Shown: positions 9,133 through 18,486, counted from the stretch's first letter. The stretch is 64,000 bases of DNA from Acidobacteriota bacterium (GCA_003225055.1 QIAU01000145.1:43010-107009); one strand, 5' to 3'. Numbers and translations: made by a program. The notes: generated by a model not told the origin, from the sequence alone.

Positions 9133-10380
9133 CTACTCGTAGCGCAGGCTTTCTACCGGATCCAGTCGGGCTGCACGAGACGCAGGCATTGTCCCAAACA
9201 AGATTCCCACCGTTGACGACACCACGAGTGCGATGATCGCCGACCAGCCAGAGATTGGAAGACGATATGTTGTGAAGAAGCGTACCGAGAACGGCAAGGC
9301 GAGGCCGATGATAATCCCTATAATTCCGCCGAACAGCGATATGAGGATGGCCTCGGACAGGAACTGAAATTTGATCTCGCGTCTGGTCGCTCCAATCGCT
9401 TTTCGAATCCCAATCTCGCGAATGCGGGCGCTCACCGTCGCCAGCATGATGTTCATGATGCCGATGCCGCTCACCAGCAACACCACCAAGGCAATCGCCA
9501 GCAGAACCACGGTCAGCGCGTTGGCAGTCTTGCCTGCTACCACCAGCAGTTGCGTGAGGTTCTGCACGTTGTACACAGATTCCGGACGGTGGCGGGATTG
9601 CAAAACCCGTTTGATTTGTTCTGTCGCTGACACCACCATGCTGGGATCGGCTACCGAGAAGTACATAAGCCGGACCGTGGGCGTATTCGTGAAATAACGG
9701 CTCACGGTGTAGGGAATGATCATGGTGTTGTTCTGGACCTCGGACTGGCCGAAGGTTTCCACTCCCTCTTTGAACGTGCCGATCACCGTGAAGGGGAGAC
9801 TACTGAGCTTCAGCACTTGGCCTACCGCGGCGTCCGTCGAACCATAGAGCTCCTCGGCCAACTTGTTGGTAATGACTCCGACCTTGCTGCGGGCCTGCGC
9901 ATCCTCCTCGTCGAAATAACGTCCGGAAATGATTACGAGATTCCTCACCAGACGATATTCCGGATCAACTCCCAGTACGCGGATATCGCGCTCCTTGCCG
10001 CCTCCAACCGGTACGCGATCGTCCAGGGGAACCACGGGCGAAGCGTGCACGATTCCAGTGACCTGTTCGCGGACCATGTGCAAGTCGTCAATGGTCAAGG
10101 GGTCCGGAGTGGTCTGCGTGATCCGGTCGGCGCCGCCCGAGTACTCGGCATAAATCATGTTGGCGCCGATGGCCTGAATCTGGTTGAGGACGTACTGCTT
10201 GCCAGTCATGCCGATCGTGACGACCAGGATGAGCGAGGCGGTGCCGATCATCATCCCCAGGGAGGTCAGCAGAAACTTGATCTTGTTGCTGCAGAACGTA
10301 TCGTAAGCGAAATTCAGAATCTCGCTCAGGACCAGCGTGGGACGATGCTCGGTGGGCGGGCTGGCACTCGCAGTCGCCAT
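9133..10380 (-). CDS. MacB-type ABC transporter permease (FtsX family)
   Basis: 415 residues with the MacB topology: TM1 at about 37-60 (FLLTSLGMMIGTASLILVVTIG), a large periplasmic MacB_PCD domain (about 60-280) and three C-terminal TM helices (about 290-315, 340-370, 380-400) ending in the ASRAARLDPVESLRYE tail. Such permeases pair with a MacB ATPase and a membrane-fusion protein for peptide, lipoprotein or drug export. No ATPase or fusion protein lies beside it; the IS66 remnant borders its 5' side and the arginase gene its 3' side. It may work with a distant ATPase. Confidence 0.88.
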   Translation of the reverse strand: MATASASPPTEHRPTLVLSEILNFAYDTFCSNKIKFLLTSLGMMIGTASLILVVTIGMTGKQYVLNQIQAIGANMIYAEYSGGADRITQTTPDPLTIDDLHMVREQVTGIVHASPVVPLDDRVPVGGGKERDIRVLGVDPEYRLVRNLVIISGRYFDEEDAQARSKVGVITNKLAEELYGSTDAAVGQVLKLSSLPFTVIGTFKEGVETFGQSEVQNNTMIIPYTVSRYFTNTPTVRLMYFSVADPSMVVSATEQIKRVLQSRHRPESVYNVQNLTQLLVVAGKTANALTVVLLAIALVVLLVSGIGIMNIMLATVSARIREIGIRKAIGATRREIKFQFLSEAILISLFGGIIGIIIGLALPFSVRFFTTYRLPISGWSAIIALVVSSTVGILFGTMPASRAARLDPVESLRYE

Positions 10381-10515
10381 TCTGCATTAGATGCTAAACG
10401 GTAGCGAATTGAGGCGCAACGTTACCTTATCGACGCTCTCTACGTGTCGGCGGGTGGTATCCCTGGTGTCCTTCGGGTAAACCTGCGTGAATTCCACTGA
10501 GCCATTCTGTTAGCG

Positions 10516-10549
10516 TCAGCTGTCGATGAAGTGTTTAGAAGACAGCTGA
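10516..10549. repeat. 9-bp inverted repeat at IS66 left end
   Basis: TCAGCTGTC (10516-10524) and GACAGCTGA (10541-10549) form a perfect 9-bp stem with a 16-base loop immediately upstream of, and touching, the tnpA ATG. It may be part of the element's end or a control hairpin. Confidence 0.6.
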
Positions 10550-10958
10550 TGCAAACCACGAATAACCTAGTTGTTGGCGGTCAGGTCGAGCAAGTTCGCC
10601 GGCGCTTCGAGCAATGGCGTCGCCGTCATCCGGGACGGTGTCGGCTGACGCAGAGTCTGTGGTCAGCAGCCGCGAAATTGGCTCAGCATTACGGTTTGAA
10701 CCACGCAGCGCGAACGCTTCGCCTCAGCTATTACTCGTTGAAGGAGCATCTGCCGGTGGCGGATGCCGCTGAGGCGAGGACCCAGATCCTCCTGCCAAAG
10801 TTTGTCGAGCTGAGGCCGTACGGCTCGGCGACCCTGCCCGAGTGCAGCTTGGAATTGGAGAATGGGCGGGGTGCGAAGATGAAGATGAAGATGGAGTTGA
10901 CGGGTGCGGCCGTGAGCGAGCTGTCTACTCCCGCCCGCCATTCTGGAGCGCGCGATGA
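10549..10958 (+). pseudogene. IS66 TnpA-like accessory protein, 3' frameshift
   Basis: The protein from ATG 10549 contains the IS66 TnpA-type helix-turn-helix region (VRRRFEQWRRRHPG, LWSAAAKLAQHYGLNHAARTLRLSYYSLKEHL) followed by FVEL and ELENGRGAKMKMK. Family members usually end in FWSAR; here PPFWSAR followed by TGA is present in a shifted frame near 10937-10958, so the reading frame slips close to the end. TnpA is a regulatory or accessory protein of IS66 transposition. The ATG of tnpB overlaps this restored stop. Confidence 0.7.
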
Positions 10959-11115
10959 TTCAAATCGTTCCCCCAATGCGCATCCTGGTGGCGGTCGAGG
11001 CGGTGGATTTTTGCAACGGTTAGACGGCTTGGCGGGCATTTGTAAGCAGCAGCTCGAAGCCGATCCTTTCTCGGGATGGCTGTTCGTGTTTCATCAAGGT
11101 ATCGAAAGCATTTAA
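10955..11115 (+). pseudogene. IS66 TnpB fragment, frameshifted and truncated
   Basis: Starting at ATG 10955 the frame reads MIQIVPPMRILVAVEAVDF and then stops at a TAG; the next frame gives LDGLAGICKQQLEADPF SGWLFVF, the core of TnpB (Orf2). One extra T at 11020-11021 would join them. The C-terminal third, normally about 50 residues, is missing. It overlaps the tnpA stop as in intact IS66 elements. Confidence 0.72.
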
Positions 11116-11172
11116 CCCCGGTAAGCGAAAACCGGCTTGGGTTCCGTCGGCGAAACTGCTACCTTGCCTGCC

Positions 11173-12059
11173 ATGGAGGGTCGGCTTACCTATCGGCGTC
11201 GAACGGTCAGCGACGCCGACGTAAATTTCATTCGCCAACTCATCGCCCAACATCCGGGCGCGAGTCGACGCCAGCTCTCGCAGAAAACTGTGTCATGCGT
11301 GGAATTGGGTGCAACCTAATGGGGCCTTGCGCGACATGGTGTGCCGTGGATTGATGTTGCAGCTGCACCGCGCAAGGCTGATCGAGCTTCCGCCGGTTCG
11401 CCGCTTTCCCCGCAACCCGCTGGCCCAGCGCAGCCAGCCCGCCCTGGTGCGAGTCGAAACCAAACCGCTTTGCGCCCGTCTGGATCAGATCCAGCCGCTT
11501 GAGTTCCGCCAAGTGCGGCGGACACCGGAGGAGGATCTGTTCAACAGTCTGCTCCAGCAGTACCACTACTTGGGCCATGTGCAGCCGGTCGGCGAACATC
11601 TTAAGTTTTTGGTCTATGCCCAGCAGCGACCGATTGCTTGCTTGGCCTGGTCCTCCGCTCCGCGTCATCTGAGTAGCCGCGATCGCTTTATCGGCTGGTC
11701 GGCCCAAGCGCGGTGCCAGAACCTGCGCCTCCTGGCTTATAACCCACGCTTTCTGATTCTGCCCTGGGTGCATGGCGGGCTTGGCTTCGCACATTCTGGC
11801 GCGCATGGCGCGCAGCTTGAGTGAAGCTTGGCAGCGCGTGTACCGACATCCCCTCTACTTCTTGGAGACCTTCATCGATCCGGCACGCTTCCGCGGCACC
11901 TGCTATCGCGCTGCCAACTGGATTCTGTTGGGCTCCACCACGGGGCGAGGTAAAGATGACGTCCACCATCAAGGGGTGAACCGCTCCATCAAGCAAGTGC
12001 TGGGTTATTCTTTGTGCCCAGATTTTCGTCGGCGTTTGCAGGAAGTCGCGATAGGATGA
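11173..12059 (+). pseudogene. DUF4338 (DruA-like) protein, two frameshifts
   Basis: Three frames together give a full DUF4338 protein of about 295 residues. Segment 1 (from 11173) has FIRQLIAQHPGASRRQLS; segment 2 has WNWVQPNGALRDMVCRG, YHYLGHVQPVGEHLKFLVY, DRFIGWSAQAR and NPRFLILPWV; segment 3 has LASHILARM, FLETFIDPARFRGTCYRAANW and LG. The first break fits one extra A in the run at 11284-11287; the second lies near 11772. DUF4338 is the domain of DruA in the Druantia anti-phage system, but it is also a frequent cargo gene of IS66-type elements, which is the better reading here because no other Druantia gene is present. Confidence 0.75.
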
Positions 12060-12083
12060 ACCCTACCACGACTGGAACTGAGC

Positions 12084-12729
12084 ATGGAAGATCTGGACCA
12101 ACTGGTGGAGCGCGCTCGGCCGGCGCGGTCGACAAAAGAGTATGAACAGCTCAAAGCTGCCGTGGATACTCCGGCGTATTTAACCCAATTGGTAGAGGAC
12201 AAGGACACCACCATTCAGCGACTTCGCCAGATCCTGTTCGGAGTGAGCACGGAAAAAACTGACAAGGTACTGAACAACGAGGTGGACAGCCAGGAATCCT
12301 GGGCGGAAAGGGATTCCGCCGATGCGCTGCTGGCGGATCGCACTCCGGAAAAAAACCAAGCCTCGGCCAGGCGGAGTCCTGGACATGGTCGCAACCGGGT
12401 GCAGGCGTATGGCGGAGCCGACACGAGCCAAGTATCCCACGGCTGGGCGAGAAGGGCGATCGCTGCCCGGGGTACAAGAAAGGCAAGCTGTATGAGCCGG
12501 GAACACCGGGAATGGTGGTGCGGGTCAAGGGGCAGGCGCCGCTGGCGAGGCGGGGGCCCTGTTCATGAGCCTCATTCACACTTGCGAACTACATTATGCT
12601 AATCCGTTTGACTATTTGACCGAGGTGCACAGACACGCGGGCGAGCTATCCCGCAGTCCTCAGGACTGGATGCTTTGGAATTAGCGAGACACACTCGAGC
12701 GGCGCGGCCTATCCTTGCAGATGGCATAG
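12084..12729 (+). pseudogene. IS66 TnpC transposase with deleted catalytic core
   Basis: The N-terminal leucine-zipper region (LVEDKDTTIQRLRQILFG) is followed by PGHGRN and, in another frame, a zinc-ribbon-like stretch (KKGKLYEPGTPGMVVRV, GQAPLA). The sequence then jumps near 12555 to the C-terminal tail FMSLIHTCELHYANPFDYL and WMLWN-stop-RDTL, normally WMPWNYRDTL. The DDE domain of roughly 300 residues is gone, and a TAG replaces the tyrosine codon in the tail. The element is therefore a non-autonomous relic. Confidence 0.82.
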
Positions 12730-12754
12730 CGCCTGTTCGCGGAGGGACACCACC

Positions 12755-13402
12755 ATGACAAAACCGGAAACCCGATATCAGAAGTACCTGGCGCGCAAGC
12801 GGCAAAAGCAGCAGGGACAGAAGGCAACGCCCGCCCCTCCGCGAGCGGCAATGGCCTGGCAGATGCGCTGGGTGGCTCATGCCCCGATCCATGAATGTTT
12901 GGTCCCTGCCGTTCTGTTCGAGCAGGGGCTGGGTAACTTGGTTTTCAGTCGCTCGCTGCCGGATGGGCGCATTGCCCTGTCTGTGTTCCTGCTGGACATG
13001 TTCTGCCTGGGAGTCAAGAATGCCTTTTTCACCATCACGACCAAACCTCAATACGCCGAGCGCCTGAGCGGTTGGTCGACGTCGGAGAGGCTCGAGGCGA
13101 TGCATCCGGCCTGCTTCAGGAAACTGGTGGAAGGCGGAGTCGCCTACGCAGGTGAGCTAGGATTCAACCCCCATGCTGATTATCTCGTGGCACGCCAGAT
13201 CTTCGGCGATGTAGACGCGGTGGCCTGCCCAACCCATTTCGAGTATGGGCATGAGGGTAAGCCCTTCTATATCGCCGGTCCCCATGACACCGCCACACAG
13301 GTGCAGACTATAGTCAACCAGCTCGAGCGCCGTTTGGGCACCGGGAACTTTGACTATCTCGTAATGACAGATCCCAGCGAACTGGGAGAGTGGATTCGCT
13401 GA
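12755..13402 (+). CDS. Conserved hypothetical protein
   Basis: 215 residues, ATG preceded by a good GGAGGG ribosome-binding site. The N-terminus is lysine/arginine-rich (YQKYLARKRQKQQGQK). Distinct segments are CLVPAVLFEQGLGNLVFSR, GRIALSVFLLDMFCLGVKNAFF, AYAGELGFNPHADY, RQIFGDVDAVACP and FEYGHEGKPFYIAGPHD. I recall proteins of this type in Acidobacteriota and Planctomycetota but know no assigned function. No signal peptide or membrane helix. It is intact, directly after the IS66 relic. Confidence 0.75.
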   Translation: MTKPETRYQKYLARKRQKQQGQKATPAPPRAAMAWQMRWVAHAPIHECLVPAVLFEQGLGNLVFSRSLPDGRIALSVFLLDMFCLGVKNAFFTITTKPQYAERLSGWSTSERLEAMHPACFRKLVEGGVAYAGELGFNPHADYLVARQIFGDVDAVACPTHFEYGHEGKPFYIAGPHDTATQVQTIVNQLERRLGTGNFDYLVMTDPSELGEWIR

Positions 13403-13485
13403 CTGTCGACCAGACCGAGAATAGCGGCCGCTGAATTTGCGCGGGCTCACCGGAAGGACACAATCCTTGTGCCCCCGAAGCGCAG

Positions 13486-14958
13486 CTACTCCAGGCGACA
13501 CACTAATACCGCGTTGTTTTGGTAGGGGCACGGGAGACCCATCACCCCGGGCCTCTGGAGCACCACCCAATCCACCCCGAACTTCTGTTGCAGGCCGGGA
13601 AAGTCAGACAACTGGAAGTCTTTCCATCTCCGCTGAGCTCGGACCTGCTGGCGCCAGGTTTCGGCCAAAGCAGGGAACATGGTGACCGCTCCACTGTCTT
13701 TCACAACGTCTGCCAGACGGGAGCGCTCGGCAATAGCACGAAAGCCATGTTGGTCTTCCCCTGCCAGCGCCATGTAATCAGGATCGAGCGCGAAGTAAGC
13801 TTCGCGCGGCGTGTTCTGCCGAATCCAGAGGAATGCCTGGACCCAGTCGTTCTTGGGCTTGGCTCCTGGCCATTCGACGTGCGGCGTGGCGGGAAACAGT
13901 TGGCGCTGCGCGTACCACATGCCAGAGGAGAGCGGCAGAAACAATACAGCCCACCGCCAGATGTGGTCTCTGAGGACCCACTGAGCCACAAGTCCGCCAA
14001 GAAAGACGAACAACAGAATGTAGATCAGATGGAGACCGCGCATGGGTTGCAGTTCGGCAAAGTTGGCAAGGCGCTGCGGGATCGTGATGGTCAGAGAAAC
14101 ACAAAAGAAGACGAGACCAGAAACAACTGACGCCGAGCACATGGCTTCGAGTACCGGCAGGTCCTGGCTGCGCGCAAGCCAGCGGATGAGCCCTAACAGT
14201 GCGAGAGGAGCGAAAATCCCCAGCCACTCATACCATCGCCACTCGCGCAAAAAGAAGTAGGGCCGCGTTGTAAGCACTTCACGGTAAGCGTCGGTGATCG
14301 GCGGAAATAGGCCTAAAGGAAACAACAGCAGGGCGCTCGTTGCCTCCAGGCGAGAACTGCTCAAGGTCTCCGGTTGTCGCCGATTCATCCAGAGAAACAG
14401 AACTACGTAGGCAACGCCAAACACCGCCATCAGCGGATGAATCAGCACGGTAAAGATGATCCAGAGCAACGCACGCGCGAACTTGCGCTCGACGGCATTA
14501 ATGAGGATGAATAGTACGGCGGGCGTGGACAACGAGCGCGTGCTCAGGTACTCGTCCATGATGTAGAGGGCGGTGCCTGCGACGGGAATGGTTAGCAGTG
14601 CCGCGATCAGTGCCACGCTGCCCCATCGTGCCAGCGCGTCGCGAAACGTCAGCCGGCCGAGATGCCAACAGCCAAGCAGCAATAAAAAAATCGAGAACCA
14701 CTGCCAAAGAAACAGCGCCCAGTCCACTGGCAGGTTTGAAATCCGAATGGACCCGGCAATCAAACTCGGAAACAGCGTCATGTGGGCATGAGAAGCGAAG
14801 AAAGCGGAGTTATGTGGGTAGAGCGCGGGATTCAGCGCCTTCTTAATTCCGGGGAGATAGATTTCTGCGTCTTCGACGCCGGGGTGGTAGCCGTGCACCA
14901 TCAGGGCGCAGAATGCCAGTAGGATAAGGATGGGCACATCCCGAGGATAGTTTTTCAA
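13486..14958 (-). CDS. Polytopic membrane protein of glycosyltransferase-C type
   Basis: 490 residues with about 10-11 hydrophobic helices and a soluble C-terminal domain of about 120 residues (from WAQ/FLWIRQNTPREAYFALDPDY). The early loop VEDAEIYLPGIKKAL and the last-domain pattern 'WIRQNTP...F' resemble bacterial GT-C or dolichyl-P-mannose-like glycosyltransferases, but I see no certain catalytic motif, so the assignment is tentative. The start is a TTG at 14958 with AAAGG upstream. It is divergent from a dolichol-phosphate-sugar synthase-like GT2, which could make the lipid-linked sugar donor such an enzyme uses. Confidence 0.72.
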   Translation of the reverse strand: MKNYPRDVPILILLAFCALMVHGYHPGVEDAEIYLPGIKKALNPALYPHNSAFFASHAHMTLFPSLIAGSIRISNLPVDWALFLWQWFSIFLLLLGCWHLGRLTFRDALARWGSVALIAALLTIPVAGTALYIMDEYLSTRSLSTPAVLFILINAVERKFARALLWIIFTVLIHPLMAVFGVAYVVLFLWMNRRQPETLSSSRLEATSALLLFPLGLFPPITDAYREVLTTRPYFFLREWRWYEWLGIFAPLALLGLIRWLARSQDLPVLEAMCSASVVSGLVFFCVSLTITIPQRLANFAELQPMRGLHLIYILLFVFLGGLVAQWVLRDHIWRWAVLFLPLSSGMWYAQRQLFPATPHVEWPGAKPKNDWVQAFLWIRQNTPREAYFALDPDYMALAGEDQHGFRAIAERSRLADVVKDSGAVTMFPALAETWRQQVRAQRRWKDFQLSDFPGLQQKFGVDWVVLQRPGVMGLPCPYQNNAVLVCRLE

Positions 14959-14991
14959 GTCGCGAACCTTTAGAATCGCTGTCTTATTCTG

Positions 14992-15780
14992 ATGAACGTT
15001 GCCGAGCCTTCAACGATGCCCGACATGCCTTCTTCCAGCCAACTGTCGGACTCTGCGACCGAGTCGTCTCAAAAGCTTGCGCTCATCGTGCCAACCCTCT
15101 ACGAGTCCGGGAACATCGGTGCCTTGATCGAGCGCATCCGACGCGCACTCGCCCCGCTGGGGATATGTTATGAGTTGATTGTAGTCGATGATGACAGCCG
15201 CGATGGGATAGACGAGATCGTCGGCGAGATTGCGGGCCAGGATCCGCGGGTGCGATTGCTGGTTCGCAAGGGCGTGCGGGGCCTGGCGGGCGCGGTGATT
15301 CATGGCTGGCAGAATACGGATGCCGAGTTCCTGGGCGTGATTGATGCCGACCTGCAGCACCCGCCCGAATTATTGCCGCAAATGTGGGAGGAACTCACAT
15401 CTGGGACAGATGTCGTGGTTGCGAGCCGGTACGCTCCGCAGGGCAGCCGCAGGAATTGGAATCGCTTTCGTCACCTGCTCTCGCAAATCGCCATCTGGGT
15501 GACCTGGCCGTTGCAGAAACCCGGGATTCGGGTGCAGGACCCGATGTCCGGGTTTTTTCTGGTGCGCCGTTCCTGCACAAAAGACGGAGCCCTGCAGCCG
15601 CAGGGCTTCAAAATTCTCCTGGAGATCCTGGTCCGCGGAGATATCCGGTCCTCCCGCGAGGTTCCGTTCACCTTTGGCCGGAGACACTCCGGCAGAAGCA
15701 AAGCCAGCCTGAAGGTAGGACTCGACTACCTGATCCTGCTGCGCAAATTGTGGAAGACGCGTCGAAATCCCAGGTCGTAA
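14992..15780 (+). CDS. GT2 glycosyltransferase, polyprenol-phosphate sugar synthase-like
   Basis: 262 residues. The GT-A fold is clear: LALIVPTLYESGNI, ELIVVDDDSRDG, RGLAGAVIHGW and the DxD-type GVIDADLQHPPELLPQM. The later VVVASRYAPQGS, QDPMSGFFLVRR and GFKILLEILV segments are typical of dolichyl/polyprenol-phosphate mannose (DPM1) synthases. No C-terminal membrane (GtrA) domain follows, so it is a soluble or peripheral form. It probably transfers a hexose from a nucleotide sugar to undecaprenyl phosphate on the cytoplasmic face. The ~25 N-terminal residues are polar and may be partly non-native. Confidence 0.88.
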   Translation: MNVAEPSTMPDMPSSSQLSDSATESSQKLALIVPTLYESGNIGALIERIRRALAPLGICYELIVVDDDSRDGIDEIVGEIAGQDPRVRLLVRKGVRGLAGAVIHGWQNTDAEFLGVIDADLQHPPELLPQMWEELTSGTDVVVASRYAPQGSRRNWNRFRHLLSQIAIWVTWPLQKPGIRVQDPMSGFFLVRRSCTKDGALQPQGFKILLEILVRGDIRSSREVPFTFGRRHSGRSKASLKVGLDYLILLRKLWKTRRNPRS

Positions 15781-15839
15781 TCCTGAGCGGACGCAATCCG
15801 CGAACAATCCGGCGTCGCACAGCCGAGATGCTGCGTAAA

Positions 15840-16637
15840 TCAACCAGCCCGCCCGTTGATCGCGCTGCGGGCATAGTAGCCGAGGTCCAGCTTCCGCCCC
15901 TGCGCGCTGAACCGGGGCAGCCGCACTAAGCCCCATTTCTGGAGCACGAATTCGAGCGCGGTGGCGATTACGCCCAAGCCATACTTCACGCTGCGGCGGA
16001 AGTTGATGGACGATGCCTCTTGAAAATATTTTGTTGGACACGACACCTCGCCGATGCGAAACCCGAAGTAGACACATTGCGCCAACACCTGGTTGTCGAA
16101 AACAAAATCATCGGAATTTTCCAGCAGAGGCAACTCGGTGAGTACCTTGCGGCTGAAGGCGCGGTAGCCGGTGTGATATTCGGAAAGCTTGGCCCCGAGA
16201 AACAGATTCTCGAACGCGGTCAGCAGGCGGTTGGCAACGTACTTGTAAAACGGCATACCGCCACGCAGCGCGTGTCCGCCGATAATGCGGGAGCCCAGCA
16301 CGACATCGTAAACGTCATTCGCCACCATGCTGGCCATGGCTGTAACCAATAGCGGCGTGTACTGGTAGTCGGGGTGGAGCATGATGATGACGTCGGCCCC
16401 CGCCGCCAGGGCCTCGCGATAACAGGTCTGTTGGTTGCGGCCGTACCCGTAATTCTTGTCATGCACGTAAACGTGCAGGCCCAACCGCTCGGCGAGTTGC
16501 ACCGTCTTATCCGAGCTGTAGTCGTCCACCAGGATGCGGATATCCACCAGGTCAGGAAGCTCTCCCACGGTGGCTTCCAGAGTCTTTTCGGCATTAAAGG
16601 CGGGCATAACCACCGCCACGCGCATACCGTTGATCAT
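15840..16637 (-). CDS. GT2 family glycosyltransferase
   Basis: 265 residues. Motifs: [49 protein letters not shown] and the metal site [12 protein letters not shown] (DxxY rather than DxD). [22 protein letters not shown] and [14 protein letters not shown] follow, as in a subfamily of putative polyprenol-phosphate sugar transferases. The C-terminal segment [21 protein letters not shown] is amphipathic and may bind the membrane. It converges with the other GT2 gene; the 3' ends are about 60 bp apart. Start at 16637 or 16625 cannot be separated. Confidence 0.86.
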   Translation of the reverse strand: MINGMRVAVVMPAFNAEKTLEATVGELPDLVDIRILVDDYSSDKTVQLAERLGLHVYVHDKNYGYGRNQQTCYREALAAGADVIIMLHPDYQYTPLLVTAMASMVANDVYDVVLGSRIIGGHALRGGMPFYKYVANRLLTAFENLFLGAKLSEYHTGYRAFSRKVLTELPLLENSDDFVFDNQVLAQCVYFGFRIGEVSCPTKYFQEASSINFRRSVKYGLGVIATALEFVLQKWGLVRLPRFSAQGRKLDLGYYARSAINGRAG

Positions 16638-16962
16638 GAGTTTCAGCGAGTCTGGGAACGCGAGCTAAACTCGGGCTGTGTCTATATTATCGTGACGGCT
16701 AATTCTGGCGCTGCGTTCTAAAAGGTTGGACATCAAAAGCAAGACTTACGGGTAATCAGCGGCTTTCCTACCAGGAATTCCGGATTGACAGTCAGTTCTG
16801 CCCCATACTACCGTCCCCCGCGCTCCGTTTAGGGTGAAGTCATCCGCGGATTTGTGCCCGTTTCTATAGAACAGCCGAATTTCGTTGCCGCTCGCCAATT
16901 CGCGAATGCACGGCTCTCGACGTGGGGTTCGAGAGGATATCCAATTTCAAACAGGAGGACGT
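16638..16962. other. Intergenic region, divergent promoters expected
   Basis: This 325-bp stretch separates two divergently read genes, so it should hold both promoters. I see no coding segment with family resemblance and no clear sigma-70 pair. The only firm element is ACAGGAGGA about 4 bases before the ATG at 16963. Confidence 0.4.
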
Positions 16963-17910
16963 ATGCGGAAAGGGGTTTGGACTCTTCTGCTGGTACTTGC
17001 TTGTCTGACGTTGGCAAGCGCGCAAACAACCCGTGATGCCAAGCATGTGGTGCCCACCGGCAAAGGCTGGGGTGTCGAATCCACAACGGCACCGCCGGTC
17101 GATCCCTATTCGGTTACACAGGGTAATGGCATCAACTACCACGGCGGCCCGGTGATGGCGGGCAATCCGGTGAATGTCTATTTCATATGGTACGGAAACT
17201 GGACGAATGGACCGCGCCCTTCCGACAGCCAGGTAACGGTCGGGTTGCTCGAGTCGCTGTTTGGTTCAGGGGGCATCGGCGGATCGGGCTATGAGAAAAT
17301 CAATACCACTTACGGGGACAACACCAACAATGTGAGCGGCAACATCGCACGGGTCTCTTCCACGACCGACAACTACTCGCACGGAACACGGCTAAGCGAT
17401 TCGGGCGTGCAGGCGGTCGTATCCAGCGCGATCAGCAGCGGCCGGTTGCCGAAAGACACGAATGGCGTTTATTTCGTGCTGACTTCGTCCGACGTTCGAG
17501 AGACCTCAGGCTTCTGTACCCAGTACTGCGGCTGGCATACCCGTGGCACCATCTCGGGCGCGGACATCAAGTACTCGTTCGTGGGCAACCCAGACCGGTG
17601 TCCGTCTGCCTGCGAGATGCAGACTGTCAGTCCGAACGGGGATAGTGGCGCCGATGGCATGGCCAACGTCATGGCCCACGAGTCGGAAGAAACTGCGTCC
17701 GACCCGGACCTCAACGCCTGGTATGACTCTTCGGGCGCAGAAAACGCTGACAAATGCGCGTGGAAGTTTGGCCCCACCACGGGTGGTATCGGGAACGGCG
17801 CCTACAACGAGACGTTTGGTAATCACAACTGGTTGATCCAGATGAACTGGGAGAACGCCCGCGGCGGCGGTTGCGACCAGAGGCTGGGTGGCACTTTCTA
17901 TACCAGGTAG
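16963..17910 (+). CDS. Secreted EXORDIUM-like (phosphate-induced protein 1) protein
   Basis: 315 residues from the ATG at 16963, which has a strong ribosome-binding site (AGGAGGA) and starts a signal peptide (MRKGVWTLLLVLACLTLASA). The body matches the plant EXO/PHI-1 family pattern: NYHGGPVM, VNVYFIWYGNW, a YFVLTSSDV block, FCTQYCGWHT, then NVMAHESEETASDPDLNAWYD and ENADKCAW. Even numbers of cysteines suggest disulphides. Plant EXO proteins promote cell expansion by an unknown mechanism; bacterial members are uncharacterised. HESEE within the conserved C-terminal block resembles a metal-binding HExxE but catalysis is unproven. Confidence 0.82.
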   Translation: MRKGVWTLLLVLACLTLASAQTTRDAKHVVPTGKGWGVESTTAPPVDPYSVTQGNGINYHGGPVMAGNPVNVYFIWYGNWTNGPRPSDSQVTVGLLESLFGSGGIGGSGYEKINTTYGDNTNNVSGNIARVSSTTDNYSHGTRLSDSGVQAVVSSAISSGRLPKDTNGVYFVLTSSDVRETSGFCTQYCGWHTRGTISGADIKYSFVGNPDRCPSACEMQTVSPNGDSGADGMANVMAHESEETASDPDLNAWYDSSGAENADKCAWKFGPTTGGIGNGAYNETFGNHNWLIQMNWENARGGGCDQRLGGTFYTR

Positions 17911-17964
17911 CTGGAGCAAACCTCGGGCCGTCCGCCTTTTTCCTGGGGAGATGATTGCAAGAAA

Positions 17965-18486
17965 ATGAAAATCCCATTCGTCGCCGTAATGGTTTTTCTA
18001 GGCAGCTGTGCCGCCCTCCCGCAGAATCAGGGACCCCGTCAGACGCCCGGCCGAATTGTCACCACCACCCGCCTGGTGGCGCTCTTCTCCCAGATGGAAG
18101 CGGGTTGGCTGGAGGCGATCCAGCAGCAGGATCAGGCCACCTTGACCCGTTTCCTGGCAGACGATTTTCAGGTCTGGACGCCGACCCCGCCCGGCGAGCC
18201 TGTTCCGCGCGAGCAGTGGTTGCAGCAGGCCATGGCCGAGAAGCTAGATTCATTCCGCATCCGCCAGATGGCGGCGCGCGCTGTGAACAGCAGCACGGTG
18301 GTCGTGAGCTTCGTTTTGGGTGAGACCGTCCAACAAGCCGGGAAACCTCGCGCCACCGACTATTTCATCGTTGATCTATGGCAGAAGAAAGATGAAAACT
18401 GGCAGGTGACGGATCGGTATTTGTCCCAAGTCAGAGGAATCTCAGGAAACCAGCCGGGCGACGTGAAGCCGACAGGAAAGAACTGA
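17965..18486 (+). CDS. Secreted NTF2/SnoaL-like (DUF4440-type) protein
   Basis: 173 residues: a short signal peptide (MKIPFVAVMVFLGSCAALPQ) with a cysteine at 15 that could be a lipobox (LGSC), then an NTF2-like cone fold: MEAGWLEAIQQQDQATLTRFLADDFQVWTP, a central helix and beta strands ending in VDLWQKKDENWQVTDRYLSQV. DUF4440 proteins bind small ligands or act as enzymes in diverse pathways; no specific role can be given. It follows the EXO-like gene by 54 bp on the same strand and may be cotranscribed. Confidence 0.75.
   Translation: MKIPFVAVMVFLGSCAALPQNQGPRQTPGRIVTTTRLVALFSQMEAGWLEAIQQQDQATLTRFLADDFQVWTPTPPGEPVPREQWLQQAMAEKLDSFRIRQMAARAVNSSTVVVSFVLGETVQQAGKPRATDYFIVDLWQKKDENWQVTDRYLSQVRGISGNQPGDVKPTGKN

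Larger units (their letters stand above)
10509..12729 (+). mobile_element. Degenerate IS66-family element with DUF4338 cargo
   Basis: Four consecutive remnants in IS66 order: TnpA-like, TnpB-like, a DUF4338 gene and a TnpC transposase that has lost its catalytic core. Every gene is broken. The proposed left end near 10509 (GTTAGCGTCAGCTG) resembles IS66 termini, which typically start GTAAGCG; no matching right end is visible, so the right boundary is simply the end of the tnpC remnant. It sits between an ABC permease gene and a conserved hypothetical. Confidence 0.8.

Noticed and set aside
11173..12059. Druantia anti-phage system
   Set aside because: Only the DUF4338 domain is present, broken, inside an IS66 element. 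The large helicase DruE and other Druantia genes are absent.
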